Shown here piece after piece: positions 6,527 to 14,887 of a DNA stretch of 27,843 bases (the first letter of the stretch is position 1; the number at the start of each line of letters is the position of its first letter). A model generated the notes under the pieces. It worked only from the letters and a program-made list of their open reading frames with translations, was not told the DNA's origin and searched no databases. The position numbers and the translations under genes were made by a program. This DNA is from Flavobacterium sp. (lineage in GTDB: Bacteria > Bacteroidota > Bacteroidia > Flavobacteriales > Flavobacteriaceae), in contig JASLDM010000130.1 in assembly GCA_030151565.1 (NCBI GenBank), forward strand, positions 1 through 27,843, written 5' to 3'.

Positions 6527-7363
6527 CTATTCTATATTTCTACTTCTTTCCTCTCTTCTGTCTTTCTCAGACATATTTTCCGCTTTACCATATTTCCAAT
6601 AAGAATACGCGTGCAATTCATCTTGTTTCCAATGTAAGTCTTTTCGAATAAATGTACGCAGTTCTTTAACACTTGAAAACTCCGCAGCTACATAAGCAAA
6701 CTTAGAATTTCCATGATGTTTTTTTAATAAAGTCTTAGCGACAGACGCTAATTCAGAATTAATACCTGGCGTTGGATTTACAATCCATCTTATAGTCACA
6801 TCAGCTTTGGAATCCCAAACTTGTTTATCTTCTTCAGACACAACTTCTAAGAGTACATTTGCAGTAACTCCTTTAGGGAGCGATTCTAAAATTGCGCTTA
6901 ATACAGGAATTGCAGTAGCATCTCCAATCAAAAAGTAAGTTTCAGCTTCAGGGTAAAGTTCTGAATTCTCAGTTCCCATTACTACACCTAATTCCGCTCC
7001 AATAGGCGCATTAATTGCCCAATTTGAAGCAGGTCCTTCTGCTCCATGAGCAACAAAATCAATATAAATCTCATTTTTATCAAGGTTAATTCCTCGGTGT
7101 GTGTAAGTACGAACATACGGTTTAATTGAAGGGTCCTGTTCTTTCCACTTTTGAGTATCTAAATCAAATTCAGGCAAATGAACTTTAGAACATCCTTCTG
7201 GAGCAATAAAAATTTTATTATTCACTCCAATAGTTGTATTTCGATAATTAGGGATTAACTCATTCTCAAGAGTAATCCGAATGTAATTCGGGGTTAAATA
7301 GGTTCTTTCTTTAAGAAAAAATATAGAACTTAATAAATTTGCTTTTCTTGCCATATTAATCAC
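6527..7363 (-). CDS. Siderophore-interacting protein (ferric-siderophore reductase, FAD-binding)
   Basis: This is a cytoplasmic flavoprotein of the SIP family (FAD-binding 9 plus SIP C-terminal domain). It reduces ferric iron in imported siderophore complexes with NAD(P)H or ferredoxin and releases it as ferrous iron. Evidence: 278 residues; the FAD motif YVRTYTHR at residues 83-90 (family pattern R-x-Y-T-x-R); a following FVAHGAEGPASNWA segment that binds the flavin; the nucleotide-domain start YFLIGDATAIP; and the C-terminal FAYVAAEFSSVKELRTF and SYWKYGKAE segments typical of SIP proteins. An ATG three codons inside (7354) is an equally plausible start, MARKANLL. The gene diverges from a MATE exporter. 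A -10 (TATATTTG) and a TTAGACTAA palindrome lie in the shared spacer, suggesting iron control. Confidence 0.9.
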   Translation of the reverse strand: MINMARKANLLSSIFFLKERTYLTPNYIRITLENELIPNYRNTTIGVNNKIFIAPEGCSKVHLPEFDLDTQKWKEQDPSIKPYVRTYTHRGINLDKNEIYIDFVAHGAEGPASNWAINAPIGAELGVVMGTENSELYPEAETYFLIGDATAIPVLSAILESLPKGVTANVLLEVVSEEDKQVWDSKADVTIRWIVNPTPGINSELASVAKTLLKKHHGNSKFAYVAAEFSSVKELRTFIRKDLHWKQDELHAYSYWKYGKAENMSEKDRREERSRNIE

Positions 7364-7372
7364 TTACTTTTG
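7339..7372 (+). promoter_or_regulatory. Possible promoter of the MATE gene at 7449
   Basis: TTG at 7339-7341 and TACTTTTG at 7365-7372 are 23 bp apart, at the wide end of the accepted range. The site overlaps the first codons of the divergent siderophore-interacting gene and would give a leader of about 70 nt. Confidence 0.35.
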
Positions 7373-7403
7373 CAGCTGTTTTTTGAACAACTTATTCAAA
7401 ATT

Positions 7404-7411
7404 CAAATATA
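7404..7411 (-). promoter_or_regulatory. -10 element of the siderophore-interacting gene
   Basis: It reads TATATTTG on the minus strand, 41 bp upstream of the ATG at 7363. No TTG is seen at the -35 distance; instead the TTAGACTAA palindrome lies there. Confidence 0.45.
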
Positions 7412-7426
7412 CCGATTTTATCTTAT

Positions 7427-7435
7427 TTAGACTAA
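7427..7435. promoter_or_regulatory. TTAGACTAA palindrome, possible DtxR-type core
   Basis: This 9-base dyad matches 8 of 9 bases of the TTAGCCTAA core of the operator in front of feoA (18386-18404). It sits at the -35 position of the siderophore-interacting promoter, where a metal-loaded repressor could block it. The flanks do not match the full 19-bp DtxR consensus well (about 10 of 19), so this is a weak call. Confidence 0.25.
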
Positions 7436-7448
7436 TTACACTTAAACT

Positions 7449-8804
7449 ATGCTCACTCAAAAACAATTTATATTAAACGCTGATTTAAAAAAAGTTATGT
7501 GGCAGCAATCCTGGCCAGCAATTGTTGCAATGGTTTTATTTGGGTTGAATAACTTTATGGATGCCGTTTTTGTAGGTCATTTAATGAATGAAACAGCATT
7601 AGCAGCTGTAGGAATAGCTTTCCCCTTAGCCCAAATTATGGTTGGAATAGGCAATCTAATAGGCGCAGGTGCTGCCTCAGCGCTAAGTATCTGGATAGGA
7701 TCTAATCGAAGAGACAAAGCAGGACAGCTTTTAGGAAATGTTAACGGCATGACACTTCTTTTTTCATTAATAGTTTCTCTACCAATGTATTTTTTTGCAA
7801 GCCCAATCATTCATTTAATGGGTGGTTCAGGAGCTGTTGCGGAATTAGCTATAGATTATTTCCAAGTTACAGTAATTGGTACAGTATTCTGGGTGCATTC
7901 TTTAGCTTTGAATATGATAATCCGCGGAGAAGGTAGAATGCGTACGGCTGCATTAATAATGGGTATTGCCTTAATTATTGATGTAATCTGTAAACCTATC
8001 TTCATAGCTACCTTTGGATGGGGCGTGAAAGGAGCTGCTTGGGGTACCAATGTTGGTATGATTGCAGGGTCTGTTTTAGGATTGCTTTACTTTGCTTTAA
8101 AGAAAAGCTCATTTGAATCAAATTGGAATAGCATTCGAATTGAATCAGACACATTCAGAATAATTTTAAGATTAGGAATGCCCTCGTTAATTGTTTCATT
8201 AATGATGGTCTTTCAAAACATGGCTGTTTATAGAGCATTTGGACGTTATGGTACAGATAGTGATATCGCTTTTTATGCAACAACAATCCGGGTTTACACC
8301 TTTATGCTCACTCCCCTATTTGGATTGATGCGAGCATTACAACCCGTAGCGGGTATGAATTTTGGAGCTAGACAATTTGAAAGAACAAAAGCTTCTTTAA
8401 AACTTTTTACAGGAACAGGAATGTTATTAGTTGCACCTTTTTTTGTTCTTTTTATGATTTTTCCTGAATTTGTATTACACCTAATTATGCCTAGCACGGA
8501 GTTTACAACAATACAAATTATGGATTTTAGAATTTTTATGCTAGCCCTGCCTATGCTTCCTCTTATTCTAATGTCTATGTCATATTTGCCAGCAATAAAT
8601 CGTGGTAAACCCGCAAGTATATTTGCAATGATAAGACAAATTGGTTTCTACATCCCAGTTATGTTGATTGTTCCACATTTTTTAGGTATTCGAAGTGTAT
8701 ATTACGCTAGCTTTTTTATTGAGCTACTTATGTTTGGAGTTCTCCTTATAATCCTACGTAAAGTTTTCAATTCTATAGATTCTGAATCCTATTTTATAAA
8801 ATAA
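7449..8804 (+). CDS. MATE family efflux transporter
   Basis: This 451-residue inner-membrane protein has about 12 hydrophobic segments arranged as two six-helix halves, and belongs to the multidrug and toxic compound extrusion (MATE) family: Na+ or H+ antiporters for cationic drugs or other organic molecules. Family features are the opening WQQSWPAIVAMVLFGLNNFMD with the AVFVGHL and ALAAVGIAFP segments of helices 1-2. Others are GAGAASALSIWIG, the NMIIRGEGRMRTAA loop after helix 5, the KGAAWGTN helix 6 segment, and MRALQPVAGMNFGARQFERTK in the second half. It is divergent from the siderophore-interacting gene, so export of a siderophore or iron-related compound is conceivable but not shown. 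No terminator follows, and the udk cluster begins 99 bp later. Its specificity is unknown. Confidence 0.92.
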   Translation: MLTQKQFILNADLKKVMWQQSWPAIVAMVLFGLNNFMDAVFVGHLMNETALAAVGIAFPLAQIMVGIGNLIGAGAASALSIWIGSNRRDKAGQLLGNVNGMTLLFSLIVSLPMYFFASPIIHLMGGSGAVAELAIDYFQVTVIGTVFWVHSLALNMIIRGEGRMRTAALIMGIALIIDVICKPIFIATFGWGVKGAAWGTNVGMIAGSVLGLLYFALKKSSFESNWNSIRIESDTFRIILRLGMPSLIVSLMMVFQNMAVYRAFGRYGTDSDIAFYATTIRVYTFMLTPLFGLMRALQPVAGMNFGARQFERTKASLKLFTGTGMLLVAPFFVLFMIFPEFVLHLIMPSTEFTTIQIMDFRIFMLALPMLPLILMSMSYLPAINRGKPASIFAMIRQIGFYIPVMLIVPHFLGIRSVYYASFFIELLMFGVLLIILRKVFNSIDSESYFIK

Positions 8805-8879
8805 AAGCAACAATCCTATTAATTTTAAACCATTACTTCATTTTTTAAAGAAACAGTAGAGCGTCAAGGGATTAATTAT

Positions 8880-8887
8880 TATTTTTG
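8880..8887 (+). promoter_or_regulatory. -10 element of the udk-divIC-mutA-mutB cluster
   Basis: TATTTTTG lies 16 bp upstream of the udk ATG. No TTG is found 17-23 bp further upstream, so only the -10 is supported. It is the only promoter-like element found for the four-gene cluster. Confidence 0.45.
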
Positions 8888-8903
8888 CTAAAAACAAAAC
8901 AAC

Positions 8904-9512
8904 ATGTTGATTATAGGTATAGCTGGTGGAACAGGAAGTGGAAAAACCACTGTTGTTCAACAAATTATGAATGAACTCCCAGATACAGAAGTTGGAATAA
9001 TTTCTCAAGATTCGTATTACAAAGCTACAGATAACTTAAGCTTTGACGAGCGAACACTAATTAATTTCGACCACCCAAGATCTATTGATTTTGAGCTTTT
9101 GGTACAACATCTAAAAGACCTAAAAAGTGGAAAAAGTATTCATCAACCTATCTATTCATTTGTAAAGCACAATAGAACTGAAGACTATTTGCTTACTCAC
9201 CCGCGAAAAGTAATGATAGTAGAAGGTATTTTAATTTTGGCAAATCCCGAATTACGTGATATGTTTGATATCAAAATCTACGTTCATGCAGATTCTGATG
9301 AACGACTAATTCGTCGTTTAAAGCGTGATATAGCAGAAAGAGGCCGTGATATGGTTGAAGTACTTGGTAGATACCAAAATACGCTTAAGCCGATGCACGA
9401 TCAATTTATCGAACCTTCAAAAGCATATGCTGATATAATCATTCCAAACGATACTTACAATACTGTAGCAATTGACATTGTACGAACGGTTATTAATCAA
9501 AAAATATCCTAA
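8904..9512 (+). CDS. udk: Uridine kinase
   Basis: Uridine kinase phosphorylates uridine and cytidine to UMP and CMP in the pyrimidine salvage pathway, in the cytoplasm. The 202-residue protein begins MLIIGIAGGTGSGKTT with the P-loop GGTGSGKT at residues 8-15, followed by SQDSYYK, where the Asp is the catalytic base region, and NFDHPRSIDFELL, the nucleoside-binding segment of the family. VEGILILANPELRDMFDIKIYV carries the Walker B-like strand, and RLIRRLKRDIAERGRD is the lid with the Arg residues. It is the first gene of a tight cluster: the next start is 11 bp after its stop. This udk-divIC-mutA-mutB order is, to my knowledge, common in Flavobacteriia. No anomalies. Confidence 0.96.
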   Translation: MLIIGIAGGTGSGKTTVVQQIMNELPDTEVGIISQDSYYKATDNLSFDERTLINFDHPRSIDFELLVQHLKDLKSGKSIHQPIYSFVKHNRTEDYLLTHPRKVMIVEGILILANPELRDMFDIKIYVHADSDERLIRRLKRDIAERGRDMVEVLGRYQNTLKPMHDQFIEPSKAYADIIIPNDTYNTVAIDIVRTVINQKIS

Positions 9513-9523
9513 CTTTATAGACC

Positions 9524-9847
9524 ATGGAAAAAGAATCTAAAAAGCATAAAGCCCAAATTCCTAAACTACTAAAAAATCGCTTTTTTTTAGTCGGCCTTTT
9601 TTTTGTAATTTGGATGCTTTTTATAGACAATTACTCGTTTTTCGAGCATAAGATTCTAAATAAAGAAATTGAAAAGTTACAAGAAAATAAAGCGTATTTT
9701 ATAAATGAAATTCGCAAAGACAGAGAAGCTATCCAAAGTCTTAAAAATGGTGATGCTACAGAAAAATATGCTCGTGAACAATACTATATGAAACGAGAAA
9801 ATGAAGATATTTACATCATAGAGTTTGATACGATACCTTCCAAATAG
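9524..9847 (+). CDS. Septum formation initiator family protein (DivIC/FtsB-like)
   Basis: DivIC/FtsB proteins are small bitopic membrane proteins that form a complex with FtsL and FtsQ/DivIB at the division septum and help activate peptidoglycan synthesis. The 107-residue product has a basic cytoplasmic N-terminus (KESKKHKAQIPKLLKNR), one transmembrane helix (about residues 22-38, FFLVGLFFVIWMLFID), then a periplasmic coiled coil (about 45-80, with heptad-like Leu/Ile positions) and the family end motif EKYAREQYYMKRENEDIYII at about 79-98. That end is the ARE-(Y/K)-xMxxxxE-IY pattern shared by FtsB and DivIC. It is 11 bp from both udk and mutA, so cotranscription is likely. It could be called divIC or ftsB; sequence alone does not separate the names. 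Confidence 0.9.
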   Translation: MEKESKKHKAQIPKLLKNRFFLVGLFFVIWMLFIDNYSFFEHKILNKEIEKLQENKAYFINEIRKDREAIQSLKNGDATEKYAREQYYMKRENEDIYIIEFDTIPSK

Positions 9848-9858
9848 AGATTTAAAAC

Positions 9859-11238
9859 ATGAAAACTACTACCTTATTCGAGGACTTTAAAAAAGTTTCC
9901 TCCAAAGAGTGGAAGGCTCAAATTCAATATGAATTAAAAGGAGCTGATTACAACGATACACTTGTTTGGGAGAGTTTAGAAGGCATAAAAGTAAAACCTT
10001 TTTATCACCTCGATGAGGATGCTTATACAAACGCAATTCCTACAGAAACGACGCAATTTAAAATTTTACAAGAAATCTATGTTTTTGACATTGAAAGATC
10101 AATTGCAAAGGCATTAGATAGTTATAGCAGAGGAGCAGAAGTTTTTCGCTTTAGAATTGATAACGAAACAATCAATTCTATTGATTTACTTAAAGCACTG
10201 CCATACAGTGAAACTGAGATTTTTATTGTATTAAATTTTTTATCGACTGGCTACGTTCAATCTATTCAAAAATGGACTGATGAAAACAAAGCAAATATCA
10301 TTGTTCTTTTAGATCCAATTAGCCAATTAAGTAAAGACGGAAACTGGTTTAAAAATTTAGAACAAGATTTTACGCAGTGTAATACACTTATTGATACTGC
10401 AAAACACGTAAGTTATCTTTCTGTAAATAGTGCTACCTATCAAAACGCTGGGGCTAATATGGTACAACAGTTAGCTTATACACTTGCGCATTTAAACGAG
10501 TATTTTAATCGCATAAAGTCCTTGCCGAAAACCATATATATTGAGGTTGCTGTAGGAACTAATTATTTTTTCGAAATTGCCAAACTACGTGCTTTAAAAC
10601 AATTAGTATTATTGCTAGGTAAAGAATATTCAGAGGATATCACTTTTAAAATTATTGCTAAACCAACTAAGCGCAATAAAACTTTATATGATTACAATGT
10701 AAATATGTTGCGCACCACCACAGAATCGATGAGTGCAATTTTAGGAGGAACAGATTACATCACAAACTTACCTTATGATGCCCTTTATCATAAAGAAAAC
10801 GAATTTGGCGATCGAATCGCTAGAAATCAATTATTGATTCTCAAAAAAGAAAGTTACTTCGATCAAGTTAATAACCCAGCAGAAGGATCATACTATATCG
10901 AAAGCATAACGACACAACTTGCCGAAAAAGGATTAGAATTATTTAAAGATATTGAACGTCAAGGAGGTTTTATCACGCAACTTATCGAAGGGACCATTCA
11001 ACGTAAAATTTCAGAAAGTGCCGAAAAAGAGCAACTAATGTTCGATCAAGGCAAAGAAATACTGTTAGGCACAAACAAATATCCCAATCCGGAAGACCGT
11101 ATGGGACATGAACTAGAATTGTTTCCTTTTGTAAAAAACAATCCTAGAAAAACACTTATTGTTCCAATCATCGAAAAACGTTTAGCAGAAAAGCTAGAAA
11201 CACAGCGTTTGGAAGAAGAAAAAAAACCTCAACAGTAA
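9859..11238 (+). CDS. mutA: Methylmalonyl-CoA mutase small (beta) subunit
   Basis: The small subunit pairs with MutB to form the heterodimeric, adenosylcobalamin-dependent enzyme that interconverts methylmalonyl-CoA and succinyl-CoA; it does not carry the cofactor. The 459-residue protein shows the mutase barrel fold. Features are the N-terminal FKKVSSKEWKAQIQYELKGADY, IYIEVAVGTNYFFEIAKLRALK (equivalent to the MNHFMEIAKMRA helix of MutB), YDYNVNMLRTTTESMSAILGG, and DRIARNQLLILKKESYFDQV followed by NPAEGSYYIES. The last part corresponds to the DPWAGSFYVE region of MutB. The chain ends soon after this, in a charged tail rich in Glu/Lys. It therefore lacks the degenerate C-terminal cobalamin-domain relic present in longer MutA proteins such as those of propionibacteria. 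Its stop is 5 bp before mutB. Confidence 0.93.
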   Translation: MKTTTLFEDFKKVSSKEWKAQIQYELKGADYNDTLVWESLEGIKVKPFYHLDEDAYTNAIPTETTQFKILQEIYVFDIERSIAKALDSYSRGAEVFRFRIDNETINSIDLLKALPYSETEIFIVLNFLSTGYVQSIQKWTDENKANIIVLLDPISQLSKDGNWFKNLEQDFTQCNTLIDTAKHVSYLSVNSATYQNAGANMVQQLAYTLAHLNEYFNRIKSLPKTIYIEVAVGTNYFFEIAKLRALKQLVLLLGKEYSEDITFKIIAKPTKRNKTLYDYNVNMLRTTTESMSAILGGTDYITNLPYDALYHKENEFGDRIARNQLLILKKESYFDQVNNPAEGSYYIESITTQLAEKGLELFKDIERQGGFITQLIEGTIQRKISESAEKEQLMFDQGKEILLGTNKYPNPEDRMGHELELFPFVKNNPRKTLIVPIIEKRLAEKLETQRLEEEKKPQQ

Positions 11239-11243
11239 GCATC

Positions 11244-13370
11244 ATGAGAAAAGATATACAACATTTAAAACTAGTTACTCTAGCTACTCCAGAGCCTAAA
11301 ACTGAGAAGCAAGAACAGTTAACTGCGGAAGGAATAAGAATTCATGAAACCTATAACCAAAAGGACGTAGAAGGATTAGAACATATAGGCTTTGCTGCTG
11401 GTTTTGCACCAAATTTAAGAGGTCCATATGCAACAATGTATGTACGTAGACCTTGGACTATTCGTCAATACGCAGGTTTTTCAACTGCTGAAGAAAGTAA
11501 CGCTTTTTATAGAAGAAACTTAGCTGCTGGACAAAAAGGACTCTCTGTAGCTTTTGATTTAGCTACCCATCGTGGTTATGACTCTGATCACGAACGTGTA
11601 GTTGGAGATGTTGGAAAAGCAGGTGTTGCAATTGATAGTGTAGAAGATATGAAAATACTCTTCGACCAAATTCCTCTTGGAGAGATGTCTGTTTCCATGA
11701 CTATGAATGGCGCAGTTTTACCAATTATGGCATTCTATATCGTAGCGGCTATGGAACAAGGAGTTGATCCTAAGCTGCTTTCTGGTACCATTCAAAATGA
11801 TATTCTTAAAGAATTCATGGTCCGAAATACTTATATATACCCTCCTACTCCTTCTATGAAGATTATTGCAGATATATTTGAGTATACAAGTAACAATATG
11901 CCGAAATTTAACTCTATCTCTATCTCGGGATACCATATGCAAGAGGCAGGAGCTACAGCAGATATTGAATTAGCCTATACATTAGCAGATGGTCTTGAAT
12001 ATATTAGAACAGGATTAAATGCAGGAATGAAGATTGATGAGTTTGCGCCACGACTTTCATTTTTTTGGGCCATTGGTATGAATCACTTCATGGAAATCGC
12101 TAAAATGCGTGCTGGAAGAATGCTGTGGTCAAAACTATTAAAGCAATTTAATCCCGAAAGTGAAAAGTCACTTGCGCTACGTACGCACTGCCAAACTTCT
12201 GGTTGGAGTTTAACAGAGCAAGATCCTTTTAACAATGTAGCTCGTACTTGTATTGAAGCAGCTGCGGCGGCTTTCGGCGGCACACAATCGTTACATACAA
12301 ATGCGTTAGACGAAGCGATTGCATTGCCTACAGACTTCTCTGCTAGAATTGCGCGTAACACGCAGATATTCTTACAAGAAGAAACCAAAATAACAAAAAC
12401 GGTAGATCCTTGGGCTGGTAGTTTTTATGTAGAACATCTAACTTCTGAAATAGCTAAAAAAGCTTGGGAATTAATAGAAGAGGTTGAATCTCTTGGAGGA
12501 ATGACAAAAGCAATTGAAGCTGGAATTCCTAAATTAAGAATTGAGGAAGCTGCAGCAAGGAAACAAGCTAGAATTGATAGTGGCCAAGATATTATTGTTG
12601 GAGTTAATAAATATCGTCTTGAAAAAGAAGATCCTTTACATATTTTAGAAGTTGACAACCAAACAGTACGTAAACAACAACTTGAGCGCTTAGCTCAGAT
12701 TAAATCCACTAGGAACGCAGACAAAGTAGCTGAAGCATTAGCCAATATTACAAAATGTGCTCAAACTGGAGATGGAAATTTACTAGCGTTAGCTGTTGAA
12801 GCAGCCAAACATCGCGCGACACTTGGAGAAATTAGTGACGCTATGGAAACTGTTTTTGGACGATTCAAAGCACAAATTAAATCCTTTAGTGGCGTGTATA
12901 GTAAAGAAATAAAAAACGATGCAAGTTTTGAAAAAGCAAAAGATCTCGCAGACAAATTTGCAAATATTGAAGGACGTCGTCCTAGAATAATGATTGCGAA
13001 AATGGGGCAAGACGGTCATGATCGCGGTGCTAAAGTTGTAGCTACAGGCTATGCTGATGTAGGCTTTGATGTGGATATTGGCCCTCTTTTTCAAACTCCA
13101 GCAGAAGCAGCAAAACAAGCTGTCGAGAATGATGTGCATGCTTTAGGAGTTTCTTCTTTAGCTGCTGGACACAAAACACTTGTTCCACAAGTTATAGAAG
13201 AGCTTAAGAAATACGGAAGAGATGATATTATGGTAATTGTAGGAGGCGTAATTCCTGCTCAAGATTATCAATTCCTTTTTGATGCAGGAGCTGTAGCTGT
13301 ATTCGGTCCAGGGACGCGAATTAGTGACGCTGCAATTACGATGTTAGAAATTTTAATTGGAGAAGAATAA
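11244..13370 (+). CDS. mutB: Methylmalonyl-CoA mutase large (alpha) subunit
   Basis: This is the catalytic, adenosylcobalamin-binding subunit that isomerises (R)-methylmalonyl-CoA and succinyl-CoA in the cytoplasm. It serves propionate, odd-chain lipid and branched amino acid breakdown or the reverse, succinate-to-propionate direction. The 708-residue length is typical. The N-terminal TIM barrel holds GPYATMYVRRPWTIRQYAGF (CoA and substrate channel), FDLATHRGYDSDH with the catalytic His, and RTHCQTSGWSLTEQDP. The C-terminal B12 domain carries the base-off signature D-x-H-x-x-G as QDGHDRG, with the cobalt-ligating His at residue 592, followed by the SSLAAGHKT and VIVGGVIPAQDYQFL segments. It overlaps nothing and is closed by a strong hairpin terminator at 13371-13397. 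No epimerase or MeaB gene is in the window. Confidence 0.97.
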   Translation: MRKDIQHLKLVTLATPEPKTEKQEQLTAEGIRIHETYNQKDVEGLEHIGFAAGFAPNLRGPYATMYVRRPWTIRQYAGFSTAEESNAFYRRNLAAGQKGLSVAFDLATHRGYDSDHERVVGDVGKAGVAIDSVEDMKILFDQIPLGEMSVSMTMNGAVLPIMAFYIVAAMEQGVDPKLLSGTIQNDILKEFMVRNTYIYPPTPSMKIIADIFEYTSNNMPKFNSISISGYHMQEAGATADIELAYTLADGLEYIRTGLNAGMKIDEFAPRLSFFWAIGMNHFMEIAKMRAGRMLWSKLLKQFNPESEKSLALRTHCQTSGWSLTEQDPFNNVARTCIEAAAAAFGGTQSLHTNALDEAIALPTDFSARIARNTQIFLQEETKITKTVDPWAGSFYVEHLTSEIAKKAWELIEEVESLGGMTKAIEAGIPKLRIEEAAARKQARIDSGQDIIVGVNKYRLEKEDPLHILEVDNQTVRKQQLERLAQIKSTRNADKVAEALANITKCAQTGDGNLLALAVEAAKHRATLGEISDAMETVFGRFKAQIKSFSGVYSKEIKNDASFEKAKDLADKFANIEGRRPRIMIAKMGQDGHDRGAKVVATGYADVGFDVDIGPLFQTPAEAAKQAVENDVHALGVSSLAAGHKTLVPQVIEELKKYGRDDIMVIVGGVIPAQDYQFLFDAGAVAVFGPGTRISDAAITMLEILIGEE

Positions 13371-13397
13371 AAAAACACCGCAACTTGCGGTGTTTTT
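13371..13397. terminator. Terminator of the udk-mutB cluster
   Basis: A perfect 13-bp stem AAAAACACCGCAA / TTGCGGTGTTTTT surrounds a single C (in practice a short loop) immediately after the mutB stop codon. The A and T tracts make it functional in either direction, but the transcribed gene is on the plus strand. Confidence 0.92.
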
Positions 13398-13441
13398 CAT
13401 TTAATTTACAACTGAACTAACAATTGCAGGTTCAAATGCGC

Positions 13442-13449
13442 TATCTTTG
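13442..13449 (+). promoter_or_regulatory. -10 element of the DEAD-box helicase gene
   Basis: TATCTTTG is a full -10 match; a TTG lies 15 bp upstream, a little closer than usual. Its position excludes the TTG at 13447 as a start codon, because that codon is inside the -10 itself, and it supports translation from the ATG at 13495. Confidence 0.55.
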
Positions 13450-13494
13450 TCAGCTTTAATCGTCTACAATTCACGTAGACAACACATCATAACA

Positions 13495-14742
13495 ATGACA
13501 TTCGAAGATTTAAATTTAAACCAAAATATACTAAAAGCTATCGAAGAAATGGGCTATACAGCTCCTACTCCGATACAAGAACAAGCTATTCCAATTATTC
13601 TAAAAGAACACGACTTAATTGGTTGTGCACAAACAGGAACGGGAAAGACAGCTGCTTTTGCAATGCCTATAATTCATTACTTACATAAAATAAGTTCAAA
13701 TACAAAAAAAGGTAAAAAAGCTAGAGCACTAATCGTTACTCCTACTAGAGAATTGGCCTTACAAATCGGGGATAACTTCACAACCTATGCCAAATATACA
13801 AACCTAACCCAGGTGACGATTTTTGGAGGAGTTTCACAAGTACCTCAAGTAGAACAATTAAAAAAAGGAGCTGATATTATTATTGGCACACCTGGTCGTT
13901 TACTAGACTTACATAAACAAGGCCATTTAGATCTTGACCATTTGCATTTCTTAGTTTTAGATGAAGCAGATCAAATGTTAGATATGGGCTTCATTCACGA
14001 TGTAAAACGAATTGTAAAACTGACTCCAGAAAATAGACAAACTCTTCTTTTTTCAGCAACAATGCCATTAGCTATTCGAGAATTAGCAGATACTTTTCTA
14101 AAAAAACCTAAATATGTAAGTGTCGCAGTAGTTTCATCAACTGCGGAAACCGTTAAACAACATATTTATTTTGTAGAAAAAGCAGATAAAAGAAAACTTC
14201 TATATCATTTAATTAGAAATGAAAACCTCAGTAATTTATTAGTTTTCACAAGAACAAAACACGGTGCAGATAATGCTGTAAAATTCCTGAAAAAAAATGG
14301 AGTTAAAGCAGAAGCTATTCACGGAGATAAATCTCAAGGCGCAAGACAGCGTGCTTTAGAAAATTTCAAAAATAAAGAAACAACAGTATTAGTCGCTACA
14401 GATATTGCAGCGAGAGGGATTGACATTGATCAACTTCCTTTTGTTTTAAACTTTGATTTACCTAATATTCCTGAATCCTATGTACATAGAATCGGAAGAA
14501 CTGGTCGTGCAGGTAACACTGGTTTAGCTATGTCTTTTTGTTCTAAAGATGAAAAACCATATTGGGCAGACATTCTTAAGCTAACTCATGCTCACGTAAA
14601 AACGATATCTGATCACCCTTATCCATGGGCTGAAGAAGACCCTAAATCTACAGCAACACAAAGTACTGAAAAAAAGGATCGTAGAAATTCTAACTCTAGA
14701 AAATCTACCTCTTCAAAAAAGAATAAAAAACGTTGGTATTAA
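13495..14742 (+). CDS. DEAD-box ATP-dependent RNA helicase (RhlE-like)
   Basis: This is a cytoplasmic RNA helicase likely acting in ribosome assembly or RNA decay. From the ATG at 13495 it has 415 residues. Motifs in order: the isolated F upstream and Q motif (MGYTAPTPIQEQAIP, about 19-33), motif I AQTGTGKT (45-52), PTRELALQ (Ia), GTPGRLLD (Ib), motif II DEAD at 156-159, SAT (III), LVFTRTKHGAD (IV), ATDIAARGIDI (V) and HRIGRTGRAG (VI). A basic, Ser/Lys/Asn-rich tail of about 45 residues (ending KNKKRWY) probably helps bind RNA. The frame remains open upstream to a TTG at 13447, but that lies in the -10 element and the extra residues do not resemble the family, so I reject it. The stop codon lies inside its own terminator hairpin. 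Confidence 0.94.
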   Translation: MTFEDLNLNQNILKAIEEMGYTAPTPIQEQAIPIILKEHDLIGCAQTGTGKTAAFAMPIIHYLHKISSNTKKGKKARALIVTPTRELALQIGDNFTTYAKYTNLTQVTIFGGVSQVPQVEQLKKGADIIIGTPGRLLDLHKQGHLDLDHLHFLVLDEADQMLDMGFIHDVKRIVKLTPENRQTLLFSATMPLAIRELADTFLKKPKYVSVAVVSSTAETVKQHIYFVEKADKRKLLYHLIRNENLSNLLVFTRTKHGADNAVKFLKKNGVKAEAIHGDKSQGARQRALENFKNKETTVLVATDIAARGIDIDQLPFVLNFDLPNIPESYVHRIGRTGRAGNTGLAMSFCSKDEKPYWADILKLTHAHVKTISDHPYPWAEEDPKSTATQSTEKKDRRNSNSRKSTSSKKNKKRWY

Positions 14743-14755
14743 CCAACGTTTTTTA
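14725..14755. terminator. Terminator overlapping the 3' end of the helicase gene
   Basis: The left arm AAAAAACGTTGG encodes the last Lys-Lys-Arg-Trp codons and the right arm CCAACGTTTTTT lies beyond the stop, so the loop contains the last Tyr codon and the TAA. The T-run follows directly. Confidence 0.85.
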
Positions 14756-14818
14756 TTACTTCTATTTTAAAAATATAGTTGCCCCTATTTCAATAAGAAT
14801 AGTGTTTTCATTTATATA

Positions 14819-14851
14819 TTGTAATCTAGTTGCAGAAATACTGTAACTTTA
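14819..14851 (+). promoter_or_regulatory. Possible promoter of the glutaminase gene
   Basis: TTG at 14819-14821 and TAACTTTA at 14844-14851 (one mismatch to TAnnTTTG) are 22 bp apart; the -10 ends 36 bp before the ATG. Confidence 0.4.
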
Positions 14852-14887
14852 TAACTCTCTAAACATTTTTATTTTAAACTTCTAAAG

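Noticed and set aside
12083..13139. Several antisense frames (64-116 codons) inside mutB
   Set aside because: They are shadows of a strongly conserved coding sequence, are Ser/Cys/Phe-rich, and have no family resemblance or promoter.
13447..13494. Upstream TTG start and 16 extra codons for the DEAD-box helicase
   Set aside because: The TTG is inside the -10 element, and the encoded residues do not resemble helicase N-termini.
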